A program made the position numbers and the translations under genes. From an uncultured beta proteobacterium (GTDB taxonomy: Bacteria; Pseudomonadota; Gammaproteobacteria; Burkholderiales; Burkholderiaceae_C), in the NCBI GenBank assembly GCA_903938815.1, contig CAJAES010000031.1, forward strand, positions 62,001-126,000: a stretch of 64,000 nucleotides of DNA, given 5' to 3'. The notes under the pieces were generated by a model that was not told the origin of the DNA, did not search any database, and worked only from the letters and a program-made list of their open reading frames with translations. Each line of letters opens with the position of its first letter. Position 1 is the first letter of the stretch. Shown in pieces: positions 35,701-45,209 of the stretch.

Positions 35701-36664
35701 GTTCCGACAGCCCTTCCCAGTACACCGTGCCGGTGCTGCTGCGCCCGTCGAGTTCCTGTGCGTCCAGCAGCGGGCGCACCGTAAACTGCCCCGCGGGTGT
35801 GCGCACGGTCCAATCGAGCGGGTAGCGCGCGCCCGAGGCGCCGCTCGTCCACACGCGGCTGGGCGTCATCGTCACATCGGCCGGCGCGAAGGCTTGTGCC
35901 GGCCCGCCGGGCGCACGCCAGCTGCCACCGGCCCACAGGGCGCCGCCGTCGGCGCGGCGCAGTTGGAAGGCCGTCAGCGCGCTGCCGTCCAGCAGGTTGA
36001 AGCCGATCCAGTCCCAACCGACGGCCTGCGGGTGCAGCACCTCGTCGCTCCACTCGTGGTCCAGCCAGGCGCGGCCGCTGCCGAGCGTGGAGCTTGCCTG
36101 CAACTGCGGCTCGCTCACGTAGTGGCTGGCCTGGCGTTCGTCCGGGCCCTTGCGCGAGAAACCGGCCTCGCCCTGCAGCAGCAGGGGCTGCGTGCGCCAC
36201 AGGGTCAGCTGCAGTGGCAGCTCGGCGTCGTCGATCAGCGCGTGCCAGGCGCTGCCGTCGTGGTGCAGCCGCCAGCGGCCGATGCGCACGTCGCCGTCGG
36301 TGAGCGAAGCGCTCGCCAGTGCCGCGCCCGGGTCGCCGGACCAGCGCACGATGCGGTCAGCATGCCGGTGGGTGCGCGCCTTCAGGTCGGTGAGCGCGGC
36401 GTGCGCGAAGAGCAGCTGGCGCGGCGCGAAGCGGCTGGCGTTGTCGACGGCCAGGCCCGTTCGGCTGCGGAAGAACGTCACCTGGAAGCCGTGCGTGGGC
36501 GCCTCGAACGGACCGAGAAAGCCGGTGACGTACCACCACTCGGTGCGTGACTCCGGGTGCGCGCCGTGGTCGCGCGGGAACGCCAGCACCCGGCCGCGGC
36601 GTATGCCTTCGGCTCGCGCGGTGGCGGGCGCCAGGGCGGCCAGCAAGAGGTGGCGTCGTCTCAC
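35624..36664 (-). CDS. AttH/CrtC-like lipocalin-fold secreted protein
   Basis: The 346-residue protein has a signal sequence beginning RRRHLLLAALAPATARA. The conserved pattern of the carotenoid 1,2-hydratase/AttH family follows: FPRDHGAHPESRTEWWYVTGFL, GFQVTFFRSR, LLFAHAALTD, GRAWLDHEWSDEVLHPQAVGWDWIGFNLLDG. In the Agrobacterium AttEFGH type this protein travels with an ABC ATPase and an FtsX-like permease, as here. It is unlikely to be a carotenoid enzyme because no crt genes are near. The start is GTG at 36664, overlapping the permease stop (GTGA) with AAGGAGG five bases before it. Confidence 0.85.
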   Translation of the reverse strand: MRRRHLLLAALAPATARAEGIRRGRVLAFPRDHGAHPESRTEWWYVTGFLGPFEAPTHGFQVTFFRSRTGLAVDNASRFAPRQLLFAHAALTDLKARTHRHADRIVRWSGDPGAALASASLTDGDVRIGRWRLHHDGSAWHALIDDAELPLQLTLWRTQPLLLQGEAGFSRKGPDERQASHYVSEPQLQASSTLGSGRAWLDHEWSDEVLHPQAVGWDWIGFNLLDGSALTAFQLRRADGGALWAGGSWRAPGGPAQAFAPADVTMTPSRVWTSGASGARYPLDWTVRTPAGQFTVRPLLDAQELDGRSSTGTVYWEGLSELNDALGRRVGLGYLELTGYAGRLSL

Positions 36665-39222
36665 CAGTCCTCCTTCACCGACATCACCGCCGCGCGCCCT
36701 GCGGCCCGGCGCGCGCTCACGGCGGCCGTCAGCACGCCTGCTGCCAGCACGGCGGCCGCCAGCGTCCACAGCCGCGCCCAGGGCAGCACCAGGTCCATCG
36801 TCCAGTGAAAGCTCTGGGGGTTGACCACGTGCACCAGCACCGCGCTCACCGCGATGCCCAGCGCCAGCCCGATCACGCACCCTGCCGCCAGCCAGGCCGC
36901 GGATTCGCCGGCCACGAGCGCGATGACCTGCCGCCGCGTCAGGCCCAGGTGCGACAGCAGGCCGAATTCCTTGCGCCGCGCCATCACCTGGGCCGACAGA
37001 CTGGCCGCCACGCCCACCAGCCCCACTGCGATGGCCACGGCCTGCAGGTAGCGCGTGACGGCGAAGCTGCGGTCGAAGATGCGCAGCGAGATCGCACGGA
37101 TCTCGGCCGCGGCGCCGAACTCCAGCATCGCGGGGTCGCTCGCCAGTGCGCGCACGGACTCGCGCACGATCGCCAGTTCGGCGCCTGGGGCCAGCCACAG
37201 CGCAAGGTCGTTCAGGCGCTCGTCCCCGGTGAGTCGGCGGTAGTCGGCGCTGTCGATGGCGACCGCGCCGAACTGCCGCGCGTAGTCGCGCCAGACGCCG
37301 CGCACATGCACCGTCACGGCCTGGTCGCCGAGCGGCAGTGCCAGCTGCGTGCCCGGGGCCGCACCGTACAGCGAGACCATGGCCTCGCTGACGAACACAC
37401 CCGCCACGCCGGGCATGGCGGGCAGCGGCGCTTCCAGAAGCGGCAGGCTCTCGGCGGGGTCGGCCAGGTCGCGCGCCACCAGGGCGACGGCTGGGCGGGC
37501 CGCGTCCAGGCTCAGCGAACGCACGCGGCTGGCCTGCACCCGCAGCACGCCCGGCAGCCGTGCCGCGGCGGCCACGAACTCCGGCGGCAGCCAGGCCTGG
37601 TCGGAGGCGCCGCTGCTGGTGGCGGTGCGGGCGTACAGATCGGCCGGCAGCACCGCATCCAGCCACTGCGTGACGCCCTGGCGGAAGCTGCTGACCATCA
37701 CCGTGAGCGCCACCGACAGCGCCAGGCTCGCCACCACGCCGGCCACGGCTGCCGTGGCCGTGTGGCGCTGGAAGGAAGCGCGCCGCAGCGCCAGGCGGGG
37801 CAGGGCGGCCCGGGGCTCGGGCAGCACGCTCAGCAGCGCCTGCACCACGGCCGGCACCAGCGCCACGCCACCGAAGAGCAGGGCCGCCACCGACAGGTAG
37901 GCCGCGACCGGCAGGCCCCCCAGCGGCGGCGCGAAAGCCAGCGCCACTCCGAGCCCCAGCAGCGCGAGGCCGGGCAGCGGCGAAGGCTGCGGCGCCTCCA
38001 GGCTGGACAGGCCCTTCAGGGCGCGTGCGGGCTGCAGCCGCTGTGCGTGCTGCGCCGGAACCCAGCCGCCGACCAGCGCCGCCAGCGTGCCGAGCAGGCC
38101 GAAGCCTGCCAGCCCCGACACGCTCCACTGCAGCGCCGGCGTCACGCCCGGGAAGTAGCCGCCACCCAGGTCGCCCGCCAGCCAGCGCAGCGCTGCCGCC
38201 GCCATGCCTGCGCCGGCCAGCAGGCCGATCAGGCTGCCTGCCGCGCCCAGCCCCGCGCATTCCAGCAGAACCAGGCGGCGGCGTTCCGAGGCCGTCATGC
38301 CCAGCACCCCCAGCAGCGCGAAACCCGGCAACCGCTGCGCCACCGACAGCGCCACCACCGAGTAGACGAGGAAGGCGCCGACAAACAGCGCCACCAGCGC
38401 CAGCACCGTGAGGTTCACGCGGTAGGCGCGCGAGAGCTGCGAGACGCGCTGCTCCGCGTCGCGCGGGCGCTCGGCGCGCAGCCCGGACGGCAGCGCGGGC
38501 GGCTCGGCGCCGGGCGCCAGGCGCACGTCGATGCGCGACAGCCGCCCCAGCTGTCCGAAATGCTGCTGCGCGCCCGCGAGGTCCAGCACCGCGAGCGGCG
38601 CGCCGCCGGCAGGCACCCAGCCCGCCACGCGAAGATCGATCCACCGGCCGCCCGACTGCACCTGCAGCGTGTCGCCGTCGCGCAGCGCCAGTCGCTCGCG
38701 CGCGGCGGCGTTCAGGAACACCAGGTCAGGGTCGAGTGCGGCCAGTCTGTCCTCGGTGGCGGCGGCAGTGGCGGCGGCGCGCGGCAGCAGGTCAGGCGCC
38801 AGCGGCGCGACCGACAGCGCGTCCAGGCCGAGCACCCGCAGGGGCAGCCGCGTGCCGTCCGCCCGGCGCGCGTAGGTGTCGATCTCCAGCACCGGGCTGG
38901 CCTGCTGCACGCCGGGGCTGAGCGCCACGGCGTCGAAGTGGGTGTCGGGCAGGCCTTCGCCACCGCTGCCGCGCAGGATCAGGTCGGGCTCGCCGTTGGT
39001 GGCCCGCAGCGCCGACGAGAACTCGGCGAGCGCCGAGCCGTTGATCAGGTGCACCGACGACGCCAGCGCCACGCCCAGCGCCACCGCGAGCAGTGCCGCG
39101 GCGTGCCGCCACGGGTGGTGCCGCCACTCACGCCAGGCCAGGCGCGCGAAGTCCGCGAGCCTCGGGCCGGCTGTTGCGGTAACAGCTGCGGTTTCGGCTG
39201 CGGTTGCGGAGTCGGCCGTCAT
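36661..39222 (-). CDS. FtsX-like ABC transporter permease (AttF/G type)
   Basis: The 853-residue integral membrane protein has two FtsX repeats. The first span (HAAALLAVALGVALASSVHLI, about 40-60) is followed by a large periplasmic region. A block of spans near 270-400 and a second MacB-like periplasmic domain come next. Three closing spans include VAIAVGLVGVAASLSAQV and LWTLAAAVLAAGVLTAAVSA. It works with the ATPase encoded upstream, whose stop it overlaps by four bases (ATGA), and with the AttH-like protein downstream. Such permeases move or release lipid-linked molecules at the membrane; the cargo is unknown. Confidence 0.88.
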   Translation of the reverse strand: MTADSATAAETAAVTATAGPRLADFARLAWREWRHHPWRHAAALLAVALGVALASSVHLINGSALAEFSSALRATNGEPDLILRGSGGEGLPDTHFDAVALSPGVQQASPVLEIDTYARRADGTRLPLRVLGLDALSVAPLAPDLLPRAAATAAATEDRLAALDPDLVFLNAAARERLALRDGDTLQVQSGGRWIDLRVAGWVPAGGAPLAVLDLAGAQQHFGQLGRLSRIDVRLAPGAEPPALPSGLRAERPRDAEQRVSQLSRAYRVNLTVLALVALFVGAFLVYSVVALSVAQRLPGFALLGVLGMTASERRRLVLLECAGLGAAGSLIGLLAGAGMAAAALRWLAGDLGGGYFPGVTPALQWSVSGLAGFGLLGTLAALVGGWVPAQHAQRLQPARALKGLSSLEAPQPSPLPGLALLGLGVALAFAPPLGGLPVAAYLSVAALLFGGVALVPAVVQALLSVLPEPRAALPRLALRRASFQRHTATAAVAGVVASLALSVALTVMVSSFRQGVTQWLDAVLPADLYARTATSSGASDQAWLPPEFVAAAARLPGVLRVQASRVRSLSLDAARPAVALVARDLADPAESLPLLEAPLPAMPGVAGVFVSEAMVSLYGAAPGTQLALPLGDQAVTVHVRGVWRDYARQFGAVAIDSADYRRLTGDERLNDLALWLAPGAELAIVRESVRALASDPAMLEFGAAAEIRAISLRIFDRSFAVTRYLQAVAIAVGLVGVAASLSAQVMARRKEFGLLSHLGLTRRQVIALVAGESAAWLAAGCVIGLALGIAVSAVLVHVVNPQSFHWTMDLVLPWARLWTLAAAVLAAGVLTAAVSARRAAGRAAVMSVKEDW

Positions 39223-39866
39223 CCGGCGAGGATGCCGGCAGTGCCCAGCCGCAGCACGCGGTCGGCGCGCCGGGCCGCGGCCTCGGAGTGCGTGACGAGC
39301 AGGCAGGCTGCGCCGGTCTCGCGCACCTGGGTCAGCAGCACGGAGAGCACCCGCTCGGCGGTGGCGGGGTCGAGGTTGCCCGTGGGCTCGTCCGCCAGGA
39401 TGAGCGGCGGCGAGTGCACCACGGCGCGTGCGATCGCCACGCGCTGTAGCTGCCCGCCCGACAACTGCGCGGGCGCCCGCCCGCCCAGCCCGTCCAGCCC
39501 CACGGCGTGCAGCAGGGCGTCCACCCGGGCGGCGTCGGGCCGGCCCAGCAGGCGCAAGGGCAGCTCGATGTTCTCGGCCACCGTCAGGTGCGGCAGTACG
39601 TGGAAGGCCTGGAACACGAAGCCGAGGGTGCCTCGGCGCAGCCGTGCGCGGCCGTCGTCGTCCAGCGCGGAGAGGTCGGTGCCGCCGATGTGCACCGAGC
39701 CGGCATCGGCGCTCTCCAGCCCGGCGATGCAGTTCAGCAGGGTCGACTTGCCGACACCCGATTCACCGAGCAGCGCGACGAACTCGCCCCGCGCCAGGTG
39801 CAGGTCGACGCCGTGAAAGACCGGCGTGGCGCCGAAGGACTTGGACAGGTGTTGGATCCGCAGCAT
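39219..39866 (-). CDS. ABC ATPase of LolD/MacB type (AttE-like)
   Basis: The 215-residue ATP-binding protein has Walker A LLGESGVGKST, Q-loop VFQAFHVLPHLTV, signature LSGGQLQRVAIARAV, Walker B LILADEPTGNLD and H-loop LLVTHS. The PTGNLD end is characteristic of the LolD/MacB/FtsE branch that partners FtsX-like permeases. First gene of a three-gene operon with the permease and the AttH-like protein, all linked by four-base overlaps. Confidence 0.93.
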   Translation of the reverse strand: MLRIQHLSKSFGATPVFHGVDLHLARGEFVALLGESGVGKSTLLNCIAGLESADAGSVHIGGTDLSALDDDGRARLRRGTLGFVFQAFHVLPHLTVAENIELPLRLLGRPDAARVDALLHAVGLDGLGGRAPAQLSGGQLQRVAIARAVVHSPPLILADEPTGNLDPATAERVLSVLLTQVRETGAACLLVTHSEAAARRADRVLRLGTAGILAG

Positions 39867-39903
39867 CGGCGCGGATCATGCCCGAGTGGGCCGGGGTGGC
39901 GGT

Positions 39904-40464
39904 TCAGCGGGTCTTGCGACGGCGCGTGGCGCCGGCGATGCCCAGGCCCATGCCCAGCAGCGCCAGTGCGGCGGTGGCCGGCTCCGGCACCAGTTGCACC
40001 AGCACGCGGACATGGTCGCCCGGGTCGCTGGCGTTCCAGTCGATCGCCAGCGTGCGCCCGCCGAGCGCCCATTGCACGCGATCGCCGCTCTCCAGGCCCA
40101 TCGCCGCGCGGCTGGAGTAGTCGTTGAACACACCGTCGCCGTCCACGTCCGTGCCGTAGGTGCCCAGGCTGGAGGCCAGGCCGGCCGAGGTGGTGATCAC
40201 GTCGAGGATCTTGCCGCCGAAGTCCAGCGTTGCCTGCACCGACTGGTTGCCCGAGGGGTCGAAGAACAGGTACCAGGACTGGATGTTTCCCACCTGCTGC
40301 TCACGGACGGCGAACAGGGTGCTGCGGATGTCGACGTTGCCTGCGTTGACCGCGGCGGCGCCTGTGTAGGTGGCCAGCGTGTAGCCGGAATTGATTTCAA
40401 GTGCTACCGGGCTGGCCTGGGCGACACCTGCAAACAGCAAAAATGATATGAAAATGGAACGCAT
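39904..40464 (-). CDS. PEP-CTERM sorting-domain secreted protein
   Basis: The 186-residue protein has a signal peptide (MRSIFISFLLFAGVAQAS) and a beta-rich body (DFGGKILDVITTSAGLAS, YGTDVDGDGVFNDYSS). It ends in a typical PEP-CTERM tail: VPEPATAALALLGMGLGI followed by a basic cluster. Exosortase recognises this tail, so the protein should be exported and processed at the cell surface in an exopolysaccharide-producing organism. The ATG at 40464 was preferred to a GTG at 40512, which would put a charged stretch before the signal. The start region is AT-rich compared with its neighbours. Confidence 0.85.
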   Translation of the reverse strand: MRSIFISFLLFAGVAQASPVALEINSGYTLATYTGAAAVNAGNVDIRSTLFAVREQQVGNIQSWYLFFDPSGNQSVQATLDFGGKILDVITTSAGLASSLGTYGTDVDGDGVFNDYSSRAAMGLESGDRVQWALGGRTLAIDWNASDPGDHVRVLVQLVPEPATAALALLGMGLGIAGATRRRKTR

Positions 40465-40553
40465 AAACACATTGTTACGCCGATTTGGGCGAACTGGTGT
40501 GTCATTGCTCACGAATTTCGGACCACCCCCTGCGGATGAGGGTGTCGGCGGTT

Positions 40554-41480
40554 TCAGTCAGCGCGGAGTGATTCCAGCCGTGATATCGCGGCCTCGAGGG
40601 CGCCGGGAGAGTCGCTCTCGACGATGTGCCGGTCGGGCATCGAGCGCAGCCAGGTCAGCTGTCGCTTGGCGAGTTGCCGCGTGGCGGCGATGCCTTCGTT
40701 GCGCAGCGGGCGCAGGTCGTCGGCCTCCAGCGCCGCCCACGCCTGGCGGTAGCCGACGCAGCGCATGGACGGCAGGTCGGGGTTCAGGTCGCCGCGCGCG
40801 CGCAGGGCGCGCACCTCGTCGACGAAGCCTGCGGCCAGCATCGCGTCGAAGCGCTCCGCAACGCGCCGGTGCAGCCAGGCGCGCGATGCCGGCTCGAGCG
40901 AGACCATGGGCCAGGCGTCGCGTTGCGACGTGGCCTTGGGCTGGTGCCACTCCGACAGCGGCCGCCCGGAGACCACGTACACCTCGAGCGCCCGCTGCAC
41001 GCGCTGGCTGTCGGCCGGCGCCAGGCGTGCCGCGGTGACGGGGTCGATGCGCGCGAGCTCGGCGTGCAGGGCCGGCCAGCCCTCGACGGTGGCGCGCGCG
41101 TCCAGTGCCGCCCGGACCTCGGGGTCGGCGGCCGGCATGGCGTCGATGCCGTCGCGCAGGGCCTTGAAGTACAGCATCGTGCCGCCCACCAGCAGCGGCA
41201 GTCGCCCGCGCGCGCGGATCTCGCCTGCCAGGCGCTGCGCGTCGGCAGCGAAGGCGGCGGCAGAGTAGCTCCCGCTGGGGTCGAGGATGTCGATCAGGTG
41301 GTGCGGCACGGCGGCGCGCTCGGCCAGGCTCGGCTTGGCCGTGCCGATGTCCATGCCACGGTAGACGAGCGCCGAGTCGACGCTGATGATCTCCAGCGGC
41401 AACCGCTCCGCCAGCGCGAGCGCGACGGCGGTCTTGCCGCTGGCGGTGGGGCCCGCCAGGCACAGGCCCAGCGCCTTCAT
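40554..41480 (-). CDS. miaA: tRNA dimethylallyltransferase
   Basis: The 308-residue enzyme transfers a dimethylallyl group to A37 of tRNAs reading UNN codons. It shows the P-loop [35 protein letters not shown], the substrate loop [10 protein letters not shown] and [11 protein letters not shown]. The later CVGYRQAW and [13 protein letters not shown] segments are also diagnostic. In this window miaA is not next to mutL, its common neighbour in proteobacteria, but overlaps an MFS transporter gene (ATGA at 41477). Confidence 0.97.
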   Translation of the reverse strand: MKALGLCLAGPTASGKTAVALALAERLPLEIISVDSALVYRGMDIGTAKPSLAERAAVPHHLIDILDPSGSYSAAAFAADAQRLAGEIRARGRLPLLVGGTMLYFKALRDGIDAMPAADPEVRAALDARATVEGWPALHAELARIDPVTAARLAPADSQRVQRALEVYVVSGRPLSEWHQPKATSQRDAWPMVSLEPASRAWLHRRVAERFDAMLAAGFVDEVRALRARGDLNPDLPSMRCVGYRQAWAALEADDLRPLRNEGIAATRQLAKRQLTWLRSMPDRHIVESDSPGALEAAISRLESLRAD

Positions 41481-42694
41481 CCTGGCTGGCCGTGCCGGCG
41501 CACCAGGGTCCAGGCGACGAGGCAGGTCATGAAGGCCCAGAACCCGAGCGCGTAGGCGAACGGCTGCACCGTGCCGTCCAGAGAGACGCCCAGCCACTTG
41601 CCGATGGCAAAGGCGACCAGCGCCATGATGAAGCCTGACATGGCCGACGCGGCACCTGCCTTGTGCGGAAACGGCCCCACCGAGCCCGCCTGCGCGCAGG
41701 GCATGTGAAAGCCGTGCCCGAAGCAGTAGATCCACTGCGGGATCAGCACCGCCCAGATCGACTTCACGCCGGCCAGAGCCAGCCCCACCACCGAGACCGC
41801 GGCCACGAGCGTGAAGACCGCGCCGCGCATCACCGTGCCGTCCATGCCGTACCGCGGGATCCAGCGCCGGCAGACGAAGGTCGCGGCCATGTAGAACGCG
41901 GAGGCCGAGCCCATGGCCAGGCCGTACGCGCCCGGGCTCAGGCCCAGCACGCCGATGTAGACGAAGGACGAGCCCGCCAGGTAGGTGAAGATGCCGCCGT
42001 AGCTGGTGACGATGAGCAGCATCCACGCCCGAAAGCCGGGGTGGCTGAGCACGTCCCGCCAGTTGGCCAGCATGGGGCCGATGGCGGTGGCGTGCGGGTT
42101 CTTCACGGCCAGGGTCTCTGGCACGCGCCAGGCCACGATGGCCAGCGCCACGGCGCCATACACGGCCACCACCACCAGCGCCATGCGCCAGCCGGCATGG
42201 GCCGTGACGAGCCCGCCGAACGCGGGGCCGAGGATGGCCACCACGCCCAGGCCCGACAGCGCCAGCGCCATGACCTGCGCGCCCTCCACCGGTTGGTACA
42301 GGTCGCGCACCATCGCGCGCGAGCACACCACCGAGCCCGCCATCGCGAAGCCCTGCAGCCCGCGCCACACCACCAGCTGCTCGATGCTGCCGGCCATCGC
42401 GCCGCCCACGCTGGCCAGCGCATACGCCAGCAGCGTGCCCACCAGCACGGGGCGCCGGCCGTACCGGTCGGCGACGGGCCCCCAGAGCATCTGCCCGAAG
42501 CCGAAGGCCAGGATCAGCACCGACATCGTCATCTGCGCCAGCACCATCGGCGCATTCAGCGCCTGCGTGAGCAGGGGCAGGGCCGGCAGGTAGATGTCGG
42601 TCGTGGCCGGCTGCAGGCCCATCAGCAGCGCCAGCACGAAGGCGGCGCCGCCGTGGCTCATCGCCGGGCGGCCCGCGGAGACGGCAGCCGGCAT
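41477..42694 (-). CDS. MFS drug-efflux transporter, Bcr/CflA family
   Basis: The 405-residue protein has about 12 membrane spans. Family blocks include [17 protein letters not shown] at the first span, [15 protein letters not shown] (motif A between spans 2 and 3) and [23 protein letters not shown]. Bcr/CflA members export drugs or small metabolites by proton antiport. The gene overlaps both neighbours, by one base with the pseudouridine synthase stop (TGATG) and by four with miaA. The ATG at 42694 is chosen from this overlap. Confidence 0.9.
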   Translation of the reverse strand: MPAAVSAGRPAMSHGGAAFVLALLMGLQPATTDIYLPALPLLTQALNAPMVLAQMTMSVLILAFGFGQMLWGPVADRYGRRPVLVGTLLAYALASVGGAMAGSIEQLVVWRGLQGFAMAGSVVCSRAMVRDLYQPVEGAQVMALALSGLGVVAILGPAFGGLVTAHAGWRMALVVVAVYGAVALAIVAWRVPETLAVKNPHATAIGPMLANWRDVLSHPGFRAWMLLIVTSYGGIFTYLAGSSFVYIGVLGLSPGAYGLAMGSASAFYMAATFVCRRWIPRYGMDGTVMRGAVFTLVAAVSVVGLALAGVKSIWAVLIPQWIYCFGHGFHMPCAQAGSVGPFPHKAGAASAMSGFIMALVAFAIGKWLGVSLDGTVQPFAYALGFWAFMTCLVAWTLVRRHGQPG

Positions 42695-43473
42695 CAGATG
42701 AAGCGCTCGTGCGGCCCGAGGTAGCGCCACTGGCCCACGGGCAACTGCCCCAGCGCCACGCTGCCGATGCGCACGCGCTTGAGTCCCAGCACCTGCAGAC
42801 CGACCATCTCGCACATGCGGCGGATCTGCCGCTTGCGGCCCTCGCGCAGCACGAACCGGAGCTGGTCCTCGTTGGCCCAGCTCACGCGGGCGGGGCGCAG
42901 CATGCGGCCGTCGAGCTCCAGGCCGTGGCGCAGGCGCTGCAGGTCCGAATCGGGCAGGCGGTCGCCACGTCCGTAGGCCACGCGCACCAGATATTCCTTC
43001 TCGACCTGGCTCTCGTCGCCGATCAGCAGCTTGGCGATGCGGCCGTCCTGTGTCAGCACCAGCAATCCCGTGGAATCGATGTCCAGCCGGCCCGCGGGCG
43101 CCAGGCCGCGCAGCTGCCCCGGGTGGAAGCGGCGGGCCAGGTGGTCGGCGGCCCAGCGATTGGCTGCCGTGAACAGCGAAACGGCCGGCGCGTAGCCGTC
43201 CTCGGCCTGCCCGCTGACCAGGCCCACGGGCTTGTGCAGCAGGATGGTCACGCGTTCGGCCTGCTCGGTGCGGGCGCGCGGGTCGATGTCGATGCGAGCG
43301 TCGGGCGTGGCGCGCTGGCCCAGCACGGCGGGCTGGCCGTTCACGTTCACCCAGCCGGCCTCGATCCAGGCGTCGGCCTCGCGGCGCGACGCGAGGCCGC
43401 GCTCGGTCATCAGCTTGGAGACGCGGACGGCGCCTGCGGCGTCGGCGGGTTCAGGGGTGCGGGTGTCTGCCAT
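42694..43473 (-). CDS. pseudouridine synthase, RsuA/RluB/RluF family
   Basis: The 259-residue protein has an S4 RNA-binding domain ([34 protein letters not shown], about 15-48). The catalytic domain carries the Asp in [45 protein letters not shown] is the RsuA-type C-terminal signature. The VEKEYLV segment is closest to RluF, which modifies 23S rRNA, but the exact site cannot be assigned. First gene of the unit with the MFS pump and miaA. Confidence 0.9.
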   Translation of the reverse strand: MADTRTPEPADAAGAVRVSKLMTERGLASRREADAWIEAGWVNVNGQPAVLGQRATPDARIDIDPRARTEQAERVTILLHKPVGLVSGQAEDGYAPAVSLFTAANRWAADHLARRFHPGQLRGLAPAGRLDIDSTGLLVLTQDGRIAKLLIGDESQVEKEYLVRVAYGRGDRLPDSDLQRLRHGLELDGRMLRPARVSWANEDQLRFVLREGRKRQIRRMCEMVGLQVLGLKRVRIGSVALGQLPVGQWRYLGPHERFI

Positions 43474-43500
43474 GGTCGTGGCCCGGATTGGACCACGACC
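43474..43500 (-). terminator. hairpin downstream of the phoD-like or upstream of the rlu-like gene (weak)
   Basis: GGTCGTGG and CCACGACC form a perfect 8-bp stem with an 11-base loop that fills the gap between the phoD-like stop (43513) and the pseudouridine synthase start (43473). On the minus strand it comes directly after phoD but has no T-run, so it may reduce read-through or mask the next start. The call is tentative. Confidence 0.35.
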
Positions 43501-43512
43501 CGCGCCCCGGGG

Positions 43513-45153
43513 TCAGGGCGCCGGTGCCGGCGGGTTGGCCTTGGGTGTCGTCATGGCCGAAGGCGCGAGGTGATTGGTGCCATCCCGGACCTCGAAAGCC
43601 GTGACGAAGGTCTGCACATGGCTCGGCGCCGCCACGGTGTCCACCACCCAGAACTCGCCCACCACGCGCGCCGGCTGGATGTCCAGCAGCAGGTAGCCCC
43701 GCCGGTCGAGATCGGCGTGCCGCACGTGCGGGTTCTGGGCGAAGACGATGCCTGCCAGCAGGCCGTCCGGGTCGGGCAGGCCGGGCGAGGTGATGGAGGT
43801 GGTGACGAACTCCACCGCCCGCGAGCCCGCGCCGGTGGCGCGGTCATAGCCGCCGCTGGCCGGGTCGGGGTTGTTGGGGTCGCGCGAGAGGTCGTTGGCC
43901 CAGGCGCTGTGGATGTCGCCCGTGAGCACGACGGCGTTGCCGCCGGCGGCGTCGATCATGTCGAACACGCGGTCTCGGCAGGGCGGATAACCGTCCCACT
44001 GGTCCGGGTTGACGAACACGCCGCCACCCTCGGCATTGGGCCGTCCCACGGCCTTGAGCTGGGCGAACATCACGCCCTGGCCGATGAACTTCCAGCGCGC
44101 GGGGCTGGCCTGCAGCGTGGTGCCCAGCCAGGCCTCCTGGGTGGTGCCCAGCAGCGTCCGGGTCGGGTCCAGGAAACGGCCGCTGGCCTTGAAACCCGCG
44201 CCCAGCACGGGAATCGGCACCGTGGCCGGCAGTTGCTGCGAGCGTCCCGAGAGCCGCCCTTCCAGCATCGTGAATTCGGCCAGGTCGCCGAGGCGGAAGC
44301 TGCGCTGGGCCTGCTTCGGATCCGCCGGCTCCCGCACGGGCATCCACTCGTAGTAGGCCTTCAGCGCCGCGTTCCGGCGTGCCGACCAGGTGCCTTCGGT
44401 GGCCGGGTCGTGGTTCTGGGCGCCGCCGCGCCAGGCGTCGTTGGCGGTCTCGTGGTCGTCCCAGACCGGGACCATCGCGTGCTGGCGATGCAGTTCCTGC
44501 AGATCGGCGTCGCGCTTGTACTGGGCATGCCGGGTGCGGTAGTCGGTGAGCGTGATGATCTCGCTGACCGGCTCGGTGGGGCGCAGGCTGCCGTACTGGT
44601 TGCTGCCGTATTCGTAGAGGTAGTCGCCCAGGTGCAGCACGAGGTCGAGGTCGGCGCGCTCGGCGATGCGCCGGTAGGCGTTGAACAGGCCGGCAGCGTG
44701 GTTGGAGCAGCTCGCCACCGCGATGCGCAGGTGCGACGTGGCGCCGGTGGGCAGCGTGCGCGTGCGGCCGACCGGTGATGCGGCCCCGAGCGCGCTGAAG
44801 CGGTAGTACCAGCTGCGCCCCGGAGCCAGGCCGCCGGCGTCGAACTTCACGGTGAAGTCGCGCGCCGCGCTGGTTCGCACGCGGCCGCTGCCCACCACCT
44901 GCGTGAAGCCGGGGTCGCTGGCCACGACCAGGTCCACCGTCACCGACGACGTCCCGGCCGGGGGCGTGACCCGAGTCCAGAGCATCACGCGGTCCGACAG
45001 CGGGTCGCCGCTGGCGACGCCGTGCTGGAAGACGGCGCCCTGGGCCTGCGCGGGCAGCAGCGGTGCGGCGGCCAGCAGGGCCGCGCCTGAGCTGCGGCGG
45101 AAGAATTCACGCCGGTTCGGCGCGCGTGTCTCGAGGTCGGCGGGTCTGCCCAT
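43513..45153 (-). CDS. phoD: PhoD-type alkaline phosphatase/phosphodiesterase
   Basis: The 546-residue exported protein has a Tat signal (NRREFFRRSSGAALLAAAP) and an N-terminal Fn3-like PhoD domain (FQHGVASGDPLSDRVMLWTRVTP). The metallophosphatase core shows VASCSNHAAGLFNAYRRIA, HLGDYLYEYGSNQYG, WDDHETANDAWRGGAQNH and TGDIHSAWANDL. PhoD enzymes use Ca2+/Fe3+ and release phosphate from organic phosphoesters outside the cytoplasm. AGGAG precedes the ATG at 45153. No Pho box was identified. Confidence 0.93.
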   Translation of the reverse strand: MGRPADLETRAPNRREFFRRSSGAALLAAAPLLPAQAQGAVFQHGVASGDPLSDRVMLWTRVTPPAGTSSVTVDLVVASDPGFTQVVGSGRVRTSAARDFTVKFDAGGLAPGRSWYYRFSALGAASPVGRTRTLPTGATSHLRIAVASCSNHAAGLFNAYRRIAERADLDLVLHLGDYLYEYGSNQYGSLRPTEPVSEIITLTDYRTRHAQYKRDADLQELHRQHAMVPVWDDHETANDAWRGGAQNHDPATEGTWSARRNAALKAYYEWMPVREPADPKQAQRSFRLGDLAEFTMLEGRLSGRSQQLPATVPIPVLGAGFKASGRFLDPTRTLLGTTQEAWLGTTLQASPARWKFIGQGVMFAQLKAVGRPNAEGGGVFVNPDQWDGYPPCRDRVFDMIDAAGGNAVVLTGDIHSAWANDLSRDPNNPDPASGGYDRATGAGSRAVEFVTTSITSPGLPDPDGLLAGIVFAQNPHVRHADLDRRGYLLLDIQPARVVGEFWVVDTVAAPSHVQTFVTAFEVRDGTNHLAPSAMTTPKANPPAPAP

Positions 45154-45209
45154 GCTGGCTCCTGGCGATGAAGGTGCTCAGTATCTCCAGGGCGTTTGAC
45201 AGCCGTGCG

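Noticed and set aside
36665..38644. N-terminal extension of the AttH-like protein into the permease gene
   Set aside because: The extension is Arg/Gly/Ala low-complexity read-through in the wrong frame of the permease; the GTG at 36664 has a perfect ribosome site.
36547..39816. Plus-strand open frame of more than 1000 codons opposite the FtsX permease
   Set aside because: It is a shadow of the permease with repetitive Arg/Gln/His composition and no motif; high third-position GC keeps stops away.
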